A stretch of 58,042 nt of DNA from an uncultured Alphaproteobacteria bacterium. Lineage in GTDB: Bacteria > Pseudomonadota > Alphaproteobacteria > UBA7985. The stretch is from positions 1-58,042 of the forward strand of contig CAJQLX010000026.1 in NCBI GenBank assembly GCA_905479265.1. The letters run 5' to 3'. Position numbers and translations under genes: made by a program. Under the pieces are notes generated by a model. That model was not told the DNA's origin. It made no database searches and worked only from the letters and a program-made list of their open reading frames with translations. How positions within the stretch are numbered: the stretch's first letter is position 1; the number at the start of each line of letters is the position of its first letter. Below, piece by piece: positions 44,979 through 54,668 of the stretch.

Positions 44979-45908
44979 CTACTGCAGGGTAACGGCGAGG
45001 TCTTCGGGTTTGAACACGTAGGTGGTGTTGCAGAACTCGCAGGTGGAGCTGACAACGCCGTCGATGAAGCAATCCGCAAGCTCCTCCGCGCTGAGCGACA
45101 GCAATACGGTTTTCAAGCGATCTTCTGAACACTGACACGCATGGCGCAAAGCCTGACGATCGGAAACCCGCACGCCGTCTTCGTGGAACAGGCGATAAAG
45201 CAGCGTTTCGGTGGGCAAATCTGCGTCTGTCAGCTCATCAGGCTGCACGGAATTGATAAAGGCCAAAGCACGGTCCCAAGCATCCCGCGCCGCTGCGCCG
45301 TCGGAGACTTCACCCTCACCCCCAATTTCCGGCAACCGCTGCGCCAAAATAGCCCCCGCGCGCCATTTGCCGGCGCTGTCCCGGTCTGCGGCGACGCGCA
45401 CGGTCATATCGACCTGATCGGACTGATGGAAGTAGTGCTGAATGCACTCAGCAAGGTTTGCGCCGCTGAGATCAACAATGCCCTGATAGCGTTCGGTGTA
45501 CTGCCCCTGATCGACGGTAAAGGCGATGTAACCCTTTCCCACCAGAGAGCGAAAGTCATGCATGCTGAGCGCTGAGTAGTCGGCCTCGTTGAACTGGGCA
45601 TAGCCGCGCAAGGCGCCGTCCGTGGTCACGTCGGCGACCAGCATGCCAACCGGTCCATCGGACTGGGTCTGCAGGATCAGTTTCCCCTCGAACTTCAGCG
45701 AAGACGCCATCGCCGCTGCCAGCGCTGCCGCTTCGGACAGCAGCGCAGCAATGGGGGCGGGGTAGTCGTGGACCGTGACGATGTCATCGATCGCAGACCC
45801 CAACCGGACAAGCCGCCCCGAGATGTCCGTTCCATGCACCATGTAGGGCTGGGCGAGGTTGTCGTCGAGCGTGGAGGCTGTTTGGTCCAAGGTAATCGCG
45901 GTCGTCAT
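44979..45908 (-). CDS. hslO: Redox-regulated chaperone Hsp33
   Basis: The 309-residue cytosolic holdase carries the C-terminal zinc/redox switch CQC (in HACQCSEDRL) and CEFC (in STCEFCNTTYVF). The substrate-binding N-terminal domain contains LKFEGKLILQTQSDGPV and MLVADVTTDGALRGYAQ, both typical. Under oxidative stress the cysteines form disulfides and the protein unfolds into its active form. It is the last gene of the leftward run argD-argF-hslO. Confidence 0.95.
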   Translation of the reverse strand: MTTAITLDQTASTLDDNLAQPYMVHGTDISGRLVRLGSAIDDIVTVHDYPAPIAALLSEAAALAAAMASSLKFEGKLILQTQSDGPVGMLVADVTTDGALRGYAQFNEADYSALSMHDFRSLVGKGYIAFTVDQGQYTERYQGIVDLSGANLAECIQHYFHQSDQVDMTVRVAADRDSAGKWRAGAILAQRLPEIGGEGEVSDGAAARDAWDRALAFINSVQPDELTDADLPTETLLYRLFHEDGVRVSDRQALRHACQCSEDRLKTVLLSLSAEELADCFIDGVVSSTCEFCNTTYVFKPEDLAVTLQ

Positions 45909-45941
45909 GGTGATACAGTCCTGCTTGGCGGCGGTTGTGGC

Positions 45942-46847
45942 TTAGGAAAGCGCGCCCATGCACCAGGCAAGAACGGCTTTCTGAGCATGTAAGCGGTTTT
46001 CCGCCTCATCAAAGACCACCGATTGCGGACCATCCATGACGCTAGAGGTCACCTCTTCCTCTCGATGGGCGGGCAAGCAGTGCATGAAGACAGCATCCTT
46101 GTCCGCCTGAGCCATCAGCGCATCATTGACTTGGAACGGTGCGAGCATGTTGTGGCGGTTCTCAGCGTCCTTGTCGCCCATGCTGACCCATGTGTCGGCA
46201 AAGACGGCATCAGCGCCCGCGACAGCCACTTCTGCGCTGTTGGTCAGGGAGACGGCATCACCGGCATAGGCCACGGCGTCGGGGTCGGGCATGAGTTCAG
46301 GGGGCGTGCCAATGCGGGCGTGAAAGCCAAACTGCTTGGCCGCTTCCATCAGTGATACAGCGACGTTGTTGCCGTCACCGACCCACGCCACGGTCGCACC
46401 CGCGATATCGCCCTTGTGTTCCTCATAGGTCAGCACGTCCGCCATCAGCTGGCAGGGGTGTGAGCGATCGGTCAGGCCGTTGATTATCGGGATCGTTGCG
46501 TGCTCGGCCAAGCCCAGCAGCATTTCGTGCGAAAAACAGCGGATCATGATGCCGTCGACATAGCGAGACAGCACTTTGGCCGTGTCATGAATGCTTTCCC
46601 CACGGCCAATCTGCATGTCGGCTGCATTGAGCACGATGGCCTCGCCGCCCAATTGCTTGATGGCGCATTCAAAGGAAACGCGGGTCCGCGTGGATGGCTT
46701 TTCGAAGATCATAGCCAAGGTTTTGCCAGCCAGCGGTCGTTTCTCTGATCCGGCGCGGCGTGCTGCCTTGATGGTCTTGGCGCCGTCCAGAATGGTGCGC
46801 AGATCCGTGGCGGAAACGTCTTTGAGATCGAGAAAGTGACGGGTCAT
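45942..46847 (-). CDS. argF: Ornithine carbamoyltransferase
   Basis: The 301-residue enzyme forms citrulline in arginine synthesis. Motifs: [13 protein letters not shown] (carbamoyl phosphate site), [21 protein letters not shown] (ornithine loop, S-M-G) and [13 protein letters not shown]. The start MTRHFLDL at 46847 is the usual N-terminus; the open frame extends 19 codons upstream, but these do not match the family. It lies 64 nt downstream of argD in the same direction. Confidence 0.96.
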   Translation of the reverse strand: MTRHFLDLKDVSATDLRTILDGAKTIKAARRAGSEKRPLAGKTLAMIFEKPSTRTRVSFECAIKQLGGEAIVLNAADMQIGRGESIHDTAKVLSRYVDGIMIRCFSHEMLLGLAEHATIPIINGLTDRSHPCQLMADVLTYEEHKGDIAGATVAWVGDGNNVAVSLMEAAKQFGFHARIGTPPELMPDPDAVAYAGDAVSLTNSAEVAVAGADAVFADTWVSMGDKDAENRHNMLAPFQVNDALMAQADKDAVFMHCLPAHREEEVTSSVMDGPQSVVFDEAENRLHAQKAVLAWCMGALS

Positions 46848-46911
46848 GCTGTGGTCCCTGTCTGCGGTGTGAGTCATAAAGTCGGAAGAGCGCCGAGCGC
46901 CCAAAGATCGC

Positions 46912-48120
46912 TTAGCCCTTTAGGGCTGCGGCAACAGCAGCAAAGGCTGCGACGGCCTGATCAATCTCGGCATCCGAGACAACCAAGGGCGGCAGCAAAC
47001 GAATGACGTTTTGGCCAGCGGGGACGGTCAACAGATGGTGCTCGTCACGCAGGCGGGCAACGATTTCCCCGCACGTGTGCGGTTCGGTGATCATCACGCC
47101 TTGCATCAGTCCTGCACCACGGCGCAGCTGGTAGACGTGGGGGTTAGCATCGACAACAGCGCCCATTTCATCCCACAGCCGGTTCGAGACTTGATAGACG
47201 CGATCGAGGAACCCCGGCTGCATCATCACATCCATCACCGCACATCCAATGCGCGAGGCCAGCGGGTTTCCGCCGTAGGTCGTGCCGTGCATCCCGGCGC
47301 TGATTCCGGCCATCGCCCGCGTGGTGCCCATAAAGCAGCCAAGCGGGAAACCGCCGCCAATGCCTTTGGCCACCGCCATCAAGTCGGGGTCGGCGGCGCC
47401 GTCGGCCCACTGGTGCGCAAACAACCGCCCTGTCCGGCCAACGCCGCATTGCACCTCGTCAAAAATCAGCAGAATGCCGAATTCGTCGCAGGTTTCACGC
47501 AGGGCAATCAAATAGCTCAGGTCTGCCGGTGCAATCCCGCCTTCGCCTTGGATCGGTTCGACGAGGACAGCGGCGGTTTCCTCGGTGATCGCTGCGCGCA
47601 GCTCATTGAGGTTGTTAAAGGCCACGTGATCAAAGCCATCGACCCGGGGGCCAAAGCCTTCCAGATGCTTGGCGTTGTTGCCCGCAGAAATGGTGGCCAT
47701 CGTGCGACCGTGAAAGGCGCTGTTCGCCCCAATAATCCGGTACTTCTGCGGATTGCCTTGCAGGTGATGATACCGCCGCGCAGCCTTGATACAGCCCTCC
47801 AACGCCTCTGCGCCGGAATTGGCAAAGAACACCAAATCCGCAAACGTGTTCGCGGTCAGTGCTTCAGCCAAGTCGCGCTGATGCGGTATTTCATAGAGGT
47901 TCGACGTATGCCAAAGCTTCGCTGCCTGATCCTGCAAGGCCGCGACCAACGCTGGATGCGAATGGCCTAAAGCGTTGACGGCGATGCCCGATCCAAAGTC
48001 CAAATATCGCTGACCTTCTGTGCTGAACAGAAAGCAGCCTTCGCCACGCTCAAAGGCAATCGGTGCGCGGGCATAAGTCGGGGCGATGTGGGGAGAGGGA
48101 GCAATAGAGCCGTCGGGCAT
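46912..48120 (-). CDS. argD: Acetylornithine aminotransferase
   Basis: The 402-residue class III PLP aminotransferase has an N-terminal [20 protein letters not shown], the PLP phosphate-binding NSGAEALEG segment, [19 protein letters not shown] (PLP-pyridine Asp) and [16 protein letters not shown] with the Schiff-base lysine. In many bacteria it also serves as succinyl-diaminopimelate aminotransferase, which would fill the step between the DapD and DapE enzymes encoded about 10 kb away. Its start lies only 5 nt from the divergent recX start. Confidence 0.95.
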   Translation of the reverse strand: MPDGSIAPSPHIAPTYARAPIAFERGEGCFLFSTEGQRYLDFGSGIAVNALGHSHPALVAALQDQAAKLWHTSNLYEIPHQRDLAEALTANTFADLVFFANSGAEALEGCIKAARRYHHLQGNPQKYRIIGANSAFHGRTMATISAGNNAKHLEGFGPRVDGFDHVAFNNLNELRAAITEETAAVLVEPIQGEGGIAPADLSYLIALRETCDEFGILLIFDEVQCGVGRTGRLFAHQWADGAADPDLMAVAKGIGGGFPLGCFMGTTRAMAGISAGMHGTTYGGNPLASRIGCAVMDVMMQPGFLDRVYQVSNRLWDEMGAVVDANPHVYQLRRGAGLMQGVMITEPHTCGEIVARLRDEHHLLTVPAGQNVIRLLPPLVVSDAEIDQAVAAFAAVAAALKG

Positions 48121-48125
48121 AGGTC

Positions 48126-48902
48126 TTGGGCTTTCAGAACCTTGTGAAGGGCGGTAAAAAAGAAAAACCCGCTGCGCGAACAGCGGGAGAAACCAATCTT
48201 TTCAACGTTGTGACGAGCAGCCGCCCTTTGTCAAGCAGTGACCCCTTTGCAGATTCAGACCCCGACTATGCGTCGGAGTCGCGGGACGACACCCGCGCCG
48301 GTGGGGCTGCGTCGTCAAAGCGGCGGCAACCGCGCAAGCCGCGGAAGATCTCGCCGGAGTATCTGCGCCGCGTTGCGCTGCATTATCTGGATCGCTATTC
48401 GGCGACTGAAAACTCCCTGCGCGCTGTGCTCAAGCGCCGCATCCGGAAGTCTGCAACCATCCACGAACTCGATGACGATGTCCCGCTGTGGGTGGATGCC
48501 CTGATTGACGACATGAAGCGCTTAGGCTTCATCAACGATGCTGCGTTCGCGCAGACCCGCGCGGTTTCGCTGCACCGCTCTGGCAAGTCCTCTCGTGCGA
48601 TTGCCCAGACACTGATCGGCAAGGGGATCCGAGGTGACGTGCTTGATGATGCGATCAAGGCGGCGTCAGACGAGTTGGGGCATGGCGATGATCGTCGGGC
48701 GATGGACCGGGCAGCGGGCTTTGAATTTGCCAGACGCCGGCGTTTGGGCGTTTTTAATCCCGATCCGGTCAAACGCGAGGATCGGAAGGACAAGGACATG
48801 GCCACACTCGCACGCCGTGGTTTCGGCTATGAGATTTGTCGCGCCGTTGTTGAGGCGCAGGACGAAGAGGCGCTGCGGGATCGCCTGGAGCTTGACGACT
48901 GA
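48126..48902 (+). CDS. recX: RecX-family regulatory protein
   Basis: The 258-residue protein has the three-helix repeats of RecX (about 75-250): LRRVALHYLDRYSATENSLRA, DDMKRLGFINDAAFAQ and a final MATLARRGFGYEICRAVV. About 70 charged, low-complexity residues precede them. RecX modulates RecA filaments. The start is uncertain: TTG at 48126 has no clear ribosome site, and GTG at 48144 is an alternative. It is not adjacent to recA. The gene abuts divergent argD, so its promoter must lie inside argD. Confidence 0.82.
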   Translation: MGFQNLVKGGKKEKPAARTAGETNLFNVVTSSRPLSSSDPFADSDPDYASESRDDTRAGGAASSKRRQPRKPRKISPEYLRRVALHYLDRYSATENSLRAVLKRRIRKSATIHELDDDVPLWVDALIDDMKRLGFINDAAFAQTRAVSLHRSGKSSRAIAQTLIGKGIRGDVLDDAIKAASDELGHGDDRRAMDRAAGFEFARRRRLGVFNPDPVKREDRKDKDMATLARRGFGYEICRAVVEAQDEEALRDRLELDD

Positions 48903-48906
48903 TCGG

Positions 48907-49302
48907 CTAGTTGACCGAACTGTGCTCGTACTCGCTGTCTAGGGAAAACGCAGGAATGGCGACCATGAACTTGTCGTCCTCTGCGCCCTGCCGAAAGTTG
49001 TAGTGACCGCGCATGATCCCGCTGGGGGTGGAGAGCGGGCATCCGCTTTCGTAGCTGAAGGACTCACCGGGCGCGATGATCGGCTGATCGCCAACCACAC
49101 CGGGCCCGCGCACTTCTTCGACATTCCCGCGTGCGTCGGTGATGTGCCAGTATCGCGAAATCAGCTGAACCGGCTCATCCCCGTGATTTTCCAGCTCAAT
49201 GCGATAAGCCCAGAAGAAGTGGTGCTCTTCGGGTTGGGACTCGCTGTCGACAAAGAAGGGCTCGGCGACAACGCGGATGTTGCGGGTGGTGGCTTCATAC
49301 AT
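48907..49302 (-). CDS. apaG: ApaG protein
   Basis: The 131-residue protein is a stand-alone ApaG/DUF525 fibronectin-III-like fold. The signature region includes FFWAYRIELENHGDEPVQL, SRYWHITDARGNVEEVRGPG and VVGDQPIIAPGESFSY, ending in SGIMRGHYNF. The start MYEATTRNIRV is at 49302; the frame extends 33 codons upstream without similarity. It overlaps the end of the ABC ATPase gene by 8 nt. Its cellular role is not well defined. Confidence 0.94.
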   Translation of the reverse strand: MYEATTRNIRVVAEPFFVDSESQPEEHHFFWAYRIELENHGDEPVQLISRYWHITDARGNVEEVRGPGVVGDQPIIAPGESFSYESGCPLSTPSGIMRGHYNFRQGAEDDKFMVAIPAFSLDSEYEHSSVN

Positions 49303-49990
49303 TCGAGCCTTTTGCCCAGTTTGCTGGGGCAGGTAAAGAGCCTGTTTTTGCGGTTGCACCCCCGCAAAGATGCAAGACATCGGCACCAAGGGATTCAGCA
49401 TCCCTCGGATCGTGCGTCACCAGCAGCGTTGGCAGACCATAGCGCTCGATCTGAGCGGCGGTGAAGGCGCGCACGTCGTCCTTTGTCGCCTCATCCAAGG
49501 CCGAAAAGGGCTCATCCAACAGCAAGGCGCGTGGCTCGCTCAATAGGGTCCGAAGCAGGCTGGCGCGCGCACGCTGGCCACCGGACAAGGTTTGCGGGTC
49601 GCGGTCGAACACACCACCCAGCCCCGCCTGATCCAGGGCGTCGTCGACGCGGGCGCGACGGTCGGCGGCGGGGATGTTGCCCGGAACGCCAAACCCGAGA
49701 TTTTGCCCCACGCTCAGGTGGGGGAACAGCAAGGGGCTTTGGAAAACCAGTCCGAGGCGACGCTTGTGTGGAGGTTGGTGGCACAGGCGCTCACCGGCCA
49801 GCCACACTTCCCCGCCCCATCGCACCGGCGGGTCAGCAAAGCCCGCGATCAGGTTCAGCAACGTGGTCTTTCCTGATCCGCTTGGCCCCATCACGGCGAG
49901 CACGTCGGCGGGTCCAATGGTGGCATTGATACCGCTGAAAAGCGCTTGCGAGGGCGCTTGTGCGCTCAGGTTGATCAATTCAAGCGACAT
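49295..49990 (-). CDS. ynjD: ABC transporter ATPase (YnjD-like)
   Basis: The 231-residue ATPase has Walker A GPSGSGKTTLL, Q-loop in LGLVFQSPLLFPHLSV, signature LSGGQRARASLLRTL, Walker B LLLDEPFSALD and switch VTHDPRDA. It lacks a regulatory C-terminal domain, like YnjD and ThiQ. The start at 49990 (MSLELINLS) overlaps the permease stop by 11 nt. With the permease and binding protein it forms a complete importer whose substrate is not proven. Confidence 0.85.
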   Translation of the reverse strand: MSLELINLSAQAPSQALFSGINATIGPADVLAVMGPSGSGKTTLLNLIAGFADPPVRWGGEVWLAGERLCHQPPHKRRLGLVFQSPLLFPHLSVGQNLGFGVPGNIPAADRRARVDDALDQAGLGGVFDRDPQTLSGGQRARASLLRTLLSEPRALLLDEPFSALDEATKDDVRAFTAAQIERYGLPTLLVTHDPRDAESLGADVLHLCGGATAKTGSLPAPANWAKGSNV

Positions 49991-51623
49991 GGGCGGCGAG
50001 TCCTCGTCTGTTGCGATGGGCAAGGTCAGGAACGGCGAGCGCGGCAAAGAAGAACAGCAGCGCCCAGAACGCCTGCGACAAGGCAAACTGCGCCGCTGTG
50101 CGTCGGCTGCCCCCGGTGGCCGCTGCGACGGCTTCGACGGTGAAGGTTTCAAGGCGCCCTTGGCCCAGTGTCAGTGTTGGCAGATAGGCGGCAACACTGA
50201 CGGAAAGCGCGATCGCAACACTGGCCATCAACGGTCGCAGCAGCACGGGCAGCTCAACCAGCATCAAGGCTTGCCAAGGCGGTCGTCCCAAGGCCAGCGC
50301 TGCTTTGCCATAGCGCGGATCCAGCGACATCACGGCCCCGCGAAGGCTCAAATACGCATAGGCCGCGGTAAACATCACATGCCCCCACAGCGCCAGCGCC
50401 CACGGGGATAACCCCAGAACGGTTAGATCCAGCAGTAACAGCGCGGGGATCAAGGTCATTTGGGGGATCAGCAGCGGCAGAACAGCCGCGCCGGTCCAGC
50501 CGATCGACGCGCGCGCAGAGGGTCGGGCCTGACGCTCAGCGAGAACAAAGCTCAGGGCGAGCGCTAAACCCAGCACCGATGACGCGAACGCCAGCCAAAG
50601 CGTATTCAGGCTTTCCACGGACCAAAGCCCCCGCGCCCAAACCCAATCAAGCCCCGTCCACCGTTCGGGCAAAGCCGCCGGAAATCGCCAGCGCTGGGCA
50701 AAGGCCCAAAGCACCAGCCCGGCCAGCGCCAACGCTGAGGTCAGGACGGCAAAGCGGCCAAGAACCGCCAAAGGGCCAAGGATCCACCCAACCACGTTGC
50801 GCCGCTGTCCGTTACTCGCCCACGCGCGCAATCCGGGCCGAACGGCCAAGGCCAGACCGGTAAAGGCCAACAGCGTGAACAGCGTTATGACGGCCAAATG
50901 CAGGCTCAAGGCCAAACCCAACCGCCATCCCTGCGCACTGGGATCGCTTAATTTGGAGAGCGCGAGAACGGCAAAGGGTGGCGGCGTTGTCGGTCCCAGC
51001 ACACGGCCCATATCCACCGCTGAAAGCCCATAGATAAAGGCGATTGCTACCGGCAAAACCATCGCAGGTGCCAACTGAGGCGCAATGACTTTGATGAACG
51101 CCGTATAGCGTCCGTAGCCCAAGGAAAGGGCGGCGCGGAAGGATGGCTCTAGGTGGCCGCGCTGGGTCGCGCTGATGGCCAGCAGGATGATAAAGGGCAA
51201 CTCTTTGAGCGCCAAGCCGATGGCCAGCGACAGGCCCCACGGGTCTTGAGCCACGCTCCACAGCGGCGGACGCTCAAGCCCTGTTGCCCAGGGTGAAATC
51301 AGGCGCAAAAACCACCCCGAGGGCGCAACCAGAAACGCAAGACCCACCGCCATCGCTGCGTGCGGCGTGGCCAACAATGGCGGCATGGTCAACCGCAGCC
51401 AGCGGCTCGAACGCCCTGTGATGCTGGCCAGCAGTGCGAGGGAAAGGGCGGTGGCAAGGCCTGTCCCCAGGGTCGCGGAGATCAGCGTAACGGCGAGCGA
51501 TTTTGTGATACCGGGCAGGGTCAAGGCTTCGACAATGGCGCTGGGCCCAGACAGGATGAACAAGCACGGCACAGCCAAAGCCGAGGGCAGAGTCACCAAC
51601 ACCAGCAGCGGAACTGCTGGCAT
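49980..51623 (-). CDS. ynjC: ABC transporter fused double permease (YnjC-like)
   Basis: The 547-residue protein is a tandem fusion of two binding-protein-dependent permease domains, about twelve helices in total. The first half holds FRAALSLGYGRYTAFIKVIAPQL and the second MSLDPRYGKAALALGRPPWQA as ATPase-coupling loops. Fused permeases of this kind occur in ThiP, FbpB-type and YnjC transporters. The start MPAVPLLVLV at 51623 avoids a 49-nt overlap with the binding-protein gene; an upstream start at 51698 is also open. Confidence 0.85.
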   Translation of the reverse strand: MPAVPLLVLVTLPSALAVPCLFILSGPSAIVEALTLPGITKSLAVTLISATLGTGLATALSLALLASITGRSSRWLRLTMPPLLATPHAAMAVGLAFLVAPSGWFLRLISPWATGLERPPLWSVAQDPWGLSLAIGLALKELPFIILLAISATQRGHLEPSFRAALSLGYGRYTAFIKVIAPQLAPAMVLPVAIAFIYGLSAVDMGRVLGPTTPPPFAVLALSKLSDPSAQGWRLGLALSLHLAVITLFTLLAFTGLALAVRPGLRAWASNGQRRNVVGWILGPLAVLGRFAVLTSALALAGLVLWAFAQRWRFPAALPERWTGLDWVWARGLWSVESLNTLWLAFASSVLGLALALSFVLAERQARPSARASIGWTGAAVLPLLIPQMTLIPALLLLDLTVLGLSPWALALWGHVMFTAAYAYLSLRGAVMSLDPRYGKAALALGRPPWQALMLVELPVLLRPLMASVAIALSVSVAAYLPTLTLGQGRLETFTVEAVAAATGGSRRTAAQFALSQAFWALLFFFAALAVPDLAHRNRRGLAAHVA

Positions 51624-51649
51624 GAAAGAAAGGCGTGGTGGTTTAGCCG

Positions 51650-52855
51650 TCAGGAGCCATACCGCTGGAGCCAAGCCGCTTCCAGCGCGCTGGTCCACGA
51701 AGGATGGGGTTCCGGCAGGACGGAACCCACGGACACGGAAAGCCCATTTGTGGCTTCCAGCAAAGCGCTTTGTTCAGCGGCACTCAGGCGGCTTTCGTCC
51801 AAAACCGTGGCATCACCCCACGCGGCAAGGCTCTGTTTGCGGATTTGGGCTTCTGGCGTCATCAGGAAGTTCGCAAACACTTGCGCGCCCGCTGCAGCGC
51901 TTGAATTGAACGGAATGGCCACAAAGTGCGTATTTCCAATCGAACCGCCGTCAAAGCCTTGGACGACCGTTGCTTCCACAAACGTTTCAGCCGCCACCAG
52001 TGCCGGTCCTTCGAGGGGGAAGAACGACAAAGTCGCTGCGGTTTCGGCGTCGCTGAGCAACTGCTGTGCGGCTGGTCCTGAGACGGGGAAATTCTGCCCG
52101 CGCTGCCACAGGTTTGGGTGCAGCTGATCCAGAAACGCCCAAACCGGTGCTGTCACCGCAGCAAAATCTGCGACGTCCACGGGGGCGTAAAGCGCGTCGG
52201 GGTCGTTGGACAGTGCCAGCGTCGCTTGCTTGAGGAACGTGGTGCCAAGGAAATTGGGCGGCTGCGGATAGGTAAAGCGGCCCGGATTTTGAGCGGCCCA
52301 GTCCGTCAGATCGCTCAGGGCCGTTGGGAAGTCCGGCGCAAGCGCACCATCTACGATCACGTTAAACTGCGCCATGCCCCAGGGCGCTTCGAAGCCTTCT
52401 GTTGGTGTCTGAAAATCAAGGACAGTGGTTGGCTTTCCTTCGACATCTACGCCAGCAAAAGCCGGCAGGTGTTCTGCCCACGGGCCGAACAGCAAGCCCT
52501 CGCTTTTCATGGTCGCAAAGTTTTCACCGTTGATCCAAATCAGATCGATTGAGCCGCCGGTGATCTTTTTGGCCTGCTGCTCCAGTCGAACGCGGTTCAC
52601 AGCCTCTGCTGTATCAGCGAGTTTGACATGCTGGACGGTAACGCCGAAATCCTCGCGCACGCGATCTCCGGCCCAAGCGATATAGGCATTGATCCGCTCA
52701 TCACCGCCCCACGCGTTGAAAAACACGGTCTGACCCGCCGCTGCGGCCACCGTCTCTTCCCAGTCCTGCGCAAAGACAGCCCCGCTTACGCCCATCGTGA
52801 GCGCCAGCGCAGCGAAGGCGGATTTGGAAATCGACGCGGAAATACCGTGGAGCAT
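51650..52855 (-). CDS. ynjB: ABC transporter binding protein (YnjB-like)
   Basis: The 401-residue periplasmic protein has a Sec signal peptide (AFAALALTMGVSGAVFAQ). It contains SIDLIWINGENFATMKSEGL and GLLFGPWAEHLP followed by AEGF-type residues (PTEGFEAPWGMAQFNVI), the recognisable YnjB core. It is first in the operon binding protein, permease, ATPase. YnjBCD is often listed as a thiamine-related or uncharacterised importer. No TPP riboswitch precedes this operon, so a thiamine role is not supported by the DNA here. The 296-nt gap upstream (52856-53151) shows no convincing gene. Confidence 0.85.
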   Translation of the reverse strand: MLHGISASISKSAFAALALTMGVSGAVFAQDWEETVAAAAGQTVFFNAWGGDERINAYIAWAGDRVREDFGVTVQHVKLADTAEAVNRVRLEQQAKKITGGSIDLIWINGENFATMKSEGLLFGPWAEHLPAFAGVDVEGKPTTVLDFQTPTEGFEAPWGMAQFNVIVDGALAPDFPTALSDLTDWAAQNPGRFTYPQPPNFLGTTFLKQATLALSNDPDALYAPVDVADFAAVTAPVWAFLDQLHPNLWQRGQNFPVSGPAAQQLLSDAETAATLSFFPLEGPALVAAETFVEATVVQGFDGGSIGNTHFVAIPFNSSAAAGAQVFANFLMTPEAQIRKQSLAAWGDATVLDESRLSAAEQSALLEATNGLSVSVGSVLPEPHPSWTSALEAAWLQRYGS

Positions 52856-53151
52856 GATGAGGGAAGCCTGATTGTTACTGAGCAGCTGAATGTTCGGTGT
52901 TAGGCGAACGTATGCCGCGATTTAGGCCCATGTGCGGACAAAGCCAAGCGCAGAACGGCTTTGCACACTGGGCCGTGAAGATGATTGAGGGTCAAAGCGC
53001 ACACGGTGGCTGCGGGTTTGATCCGATGGCGGTGCGACGTCGCGCAAATAAGACCCTCCACCTGTCGCAAAACGGCAGACGTCGATCTCTGGTCATGCTA
53101 GGCGATTTTCAACAATTTCTCGCGGATTACGTGCTCTAGGGAGGAGCCATA

Positions 53152-54147
53152 ATGAAAGTTGGTTTTATTGGTTTGGGTAATGTTGGCGGCAAGCTCTCGG
53201 GCAGCCTCCTGCGCAACGGCTTTGACCTGACGGTTCGCGATCTGGATAAGTCCATCGCTCAGCCCTTTCTCGATGCCGGTGCGCATTGGGCGGAAAGCCC
53301 AAAGGCGATGGCAGAACAGGTTGATATGATCATCACCTGCCTGCCCTCACCCGCTGCCAGCGCTGCGGTGATGGAGGCCGAGGACGGCATCCTCGCGGGC
53401 CTTCGCCCCGGCACCATTTGGGCCGAGATGAGTACGACTGACGAAAGCGAAGTACGCCGCTTGGGTGACTTGGTGAAAGCCAAGGGCGGAGAGCCGATCG
53501 ATTGCCCCGTTTCGGGTGGTTGTCATCGCGCCGCAACCGGCAACATTTCCATCTTTGCCGGCTGCTCCCGGCAAACCTTTGAGCGCGCTTTTCCCGTGAT
53601 TCAGTCACTGGGTCGCCGGATCCTGCACACGGGCGAGCTCGGAAGCGCCAGCGTTCTCAAGGTCATGACCAACTATTTGGCGACCGCTAATCTGGTCACC
53701 CTTTGCGAAGCCCTGGCAACCAGCAAGCTTGCGGGCATGGATCTTAATACCACCTACGAGGCTATTCGGATTTCCAGCGGCAATTCTTTTGTCCACGAGA
53801 CAGAAAGCCAAGTCATTCTCAACGGTTCACGCGATATCAACTTCACCATGGATCTGGTCCGCAAGGACATCGGCCTGTTTCAATCCATCGCCGAGCGGGC
53901 GGGATTGGATCTGGAAGTATCGCCGCTGCTCAATGAGATCTTTGCCGACGGGGAAAACCGCTATGGGCCTCGCGAATGGTCGCCGAACATCATCAAGCGG
54001 ATGGAAGAAGCCGCTGGGATTGAGGTTCTGGCCGATGGCTTCCCTGCCGATATGGTTGACGACGAACCAGAGTTCCCCGGCTGGGAAGTTGTGCCCAAAG
54101 GCCTGTCCCGCAAGCCTTTGGTCGCGCCTCCAGAAGGCGTTGAGTAG
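53152..54147 (+). CDS. NAD(P)-dependent beta-hydroxyacid dehydrogenase (3-hydroxyisobutyrate dehydrogenase family)
   Basis: The 331-residue protein has the GxGxxG dinucleotide motif at the very start (KVGFIGLGNVGGKL), the substrate motif DCPVSGGCHRAATGN and the catalytic lysine in ASVLKVMTNYLATAN. It is about 35 residues longer than the typical 295 of the family, the extra part being an acidic, proline-rich C-terminal tail. GGGAGGAG provides a strong ribosome site. It shares one base with the following acetyltransferase gene, so the two form a unit. The substrate (hydroxyisobutyrate, tartronate semialdehyde or other) is unknown. Confidence 0.87.
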   Translation: MKVGFIGLGNVGGKLSGSLLRNGFDLTVRDLDKSIAQPFLDAGAHWAESPKAMAEQVDMIITCLPSPAASAAVMEAEDGILAGLRPGTIWAEMSTTDESEVRRLGDLVKAKGGEPIDCPVSGGCHRAATGNISIFAGCSRQTFERAFPVIQSLGRRILHTGELGSASVLKVMTNYLATANLVTLCEALATSKLAGMDLNTTYEAIRISSGNSFVHETESQVILNGSRDINFTMDLVRKDIGLFQSIAERAGLDLEVSPLLNEIFADGENRYGPREWSPNIIKRMEEAAGIEVLADGFPADMVDDEPEFPGWEVVPKGLSRKPLVAPPEGVE

Positions 54148-54635
54148 TGGCTGAAGACCATACGGGTTCACCGGGGGTCGCGTCCTTTCAGGTCGAAGAC
54201 CCCCAACAAGCCGACGTCCGCCTGCTGATCGAAGAGCTGGATGCCGAAATGGCGGCGCTCTCGGTCTGCGGCGATTGCGATCTCACCTCGGCGGAAGATT
54301 TATCGGCTGATTACGTCCAGTTCTTAGTCGCTCGCTACCACAGTCACCCCATTGCTTGCGGCGCGCTGGTGGTCAAAGACATTGACTGGGCTGAAGTCAA
54401 ACGCATGTACGTGCGCCCTGTGGTTCGCCGCAAAGGGCTTTCCCGAGCGATCTTGGATCACCTGCTCGACATGGCGAAGCGGCGTGGATTGCGAAAGGTC
54501 AGATTGGAAACCCACGCCGAGCAAACAGCTGCGGTCGCGCTCTATCGTAGCGCTGGCTTTGAACCCTGCGATCCCTACGAAGATCACCAGTCAACGGCGG
54601 GACCGAACGCTGTGTTTATGGAGCTACAGCTTTAG
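54147..54635 (+). CDS. GNAT-family N-acetyltransferase
   Basis: The 162-residue protein has the acetyl-CoA site VKRMYVRPVVRRKGLSRAI (R-x-x-G-x-S variant of the usual R-x-x-G-x-G/A) and a C-terminal VRLETHAEQTAAVALYRSAG strand-helix typical of the family. Translation starts at GTG 54147, reusing the last base of the dehydrogenase stop codon. The substrate is unknown; coupling to the dehydrogenase suggests it acts on a related amino or hydroxy compound. Confidence 0.85.
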   Translation: MAEDHTGSPGVASFQVEDPQQADVRLLIEELDAEMAALSVCGDCDLTSAEDLSADYVQFLVARYHSHPIACGALVVKDIDWAEVKRMYVRPVVRRKGLSRAILDHLLDMAKRRGLRKVRLETHAEQTAAVALYRSAGFEPCDPYEDHQSTAGPNAVFMELQL

Positions 54636-54668
54636 CGCCATTGGCCCGTTTTGCCCGCGCTGGCGGTG

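Noticed and set aside
52897-53139. Possible 80-residue gene starting at GTG in the gap before the hydroxyacid dehydrogenase
   Set aside because: No family resemblance, no ribosome site, and unremarkable composition; the gap is more simply an untranslated leader and promoter.
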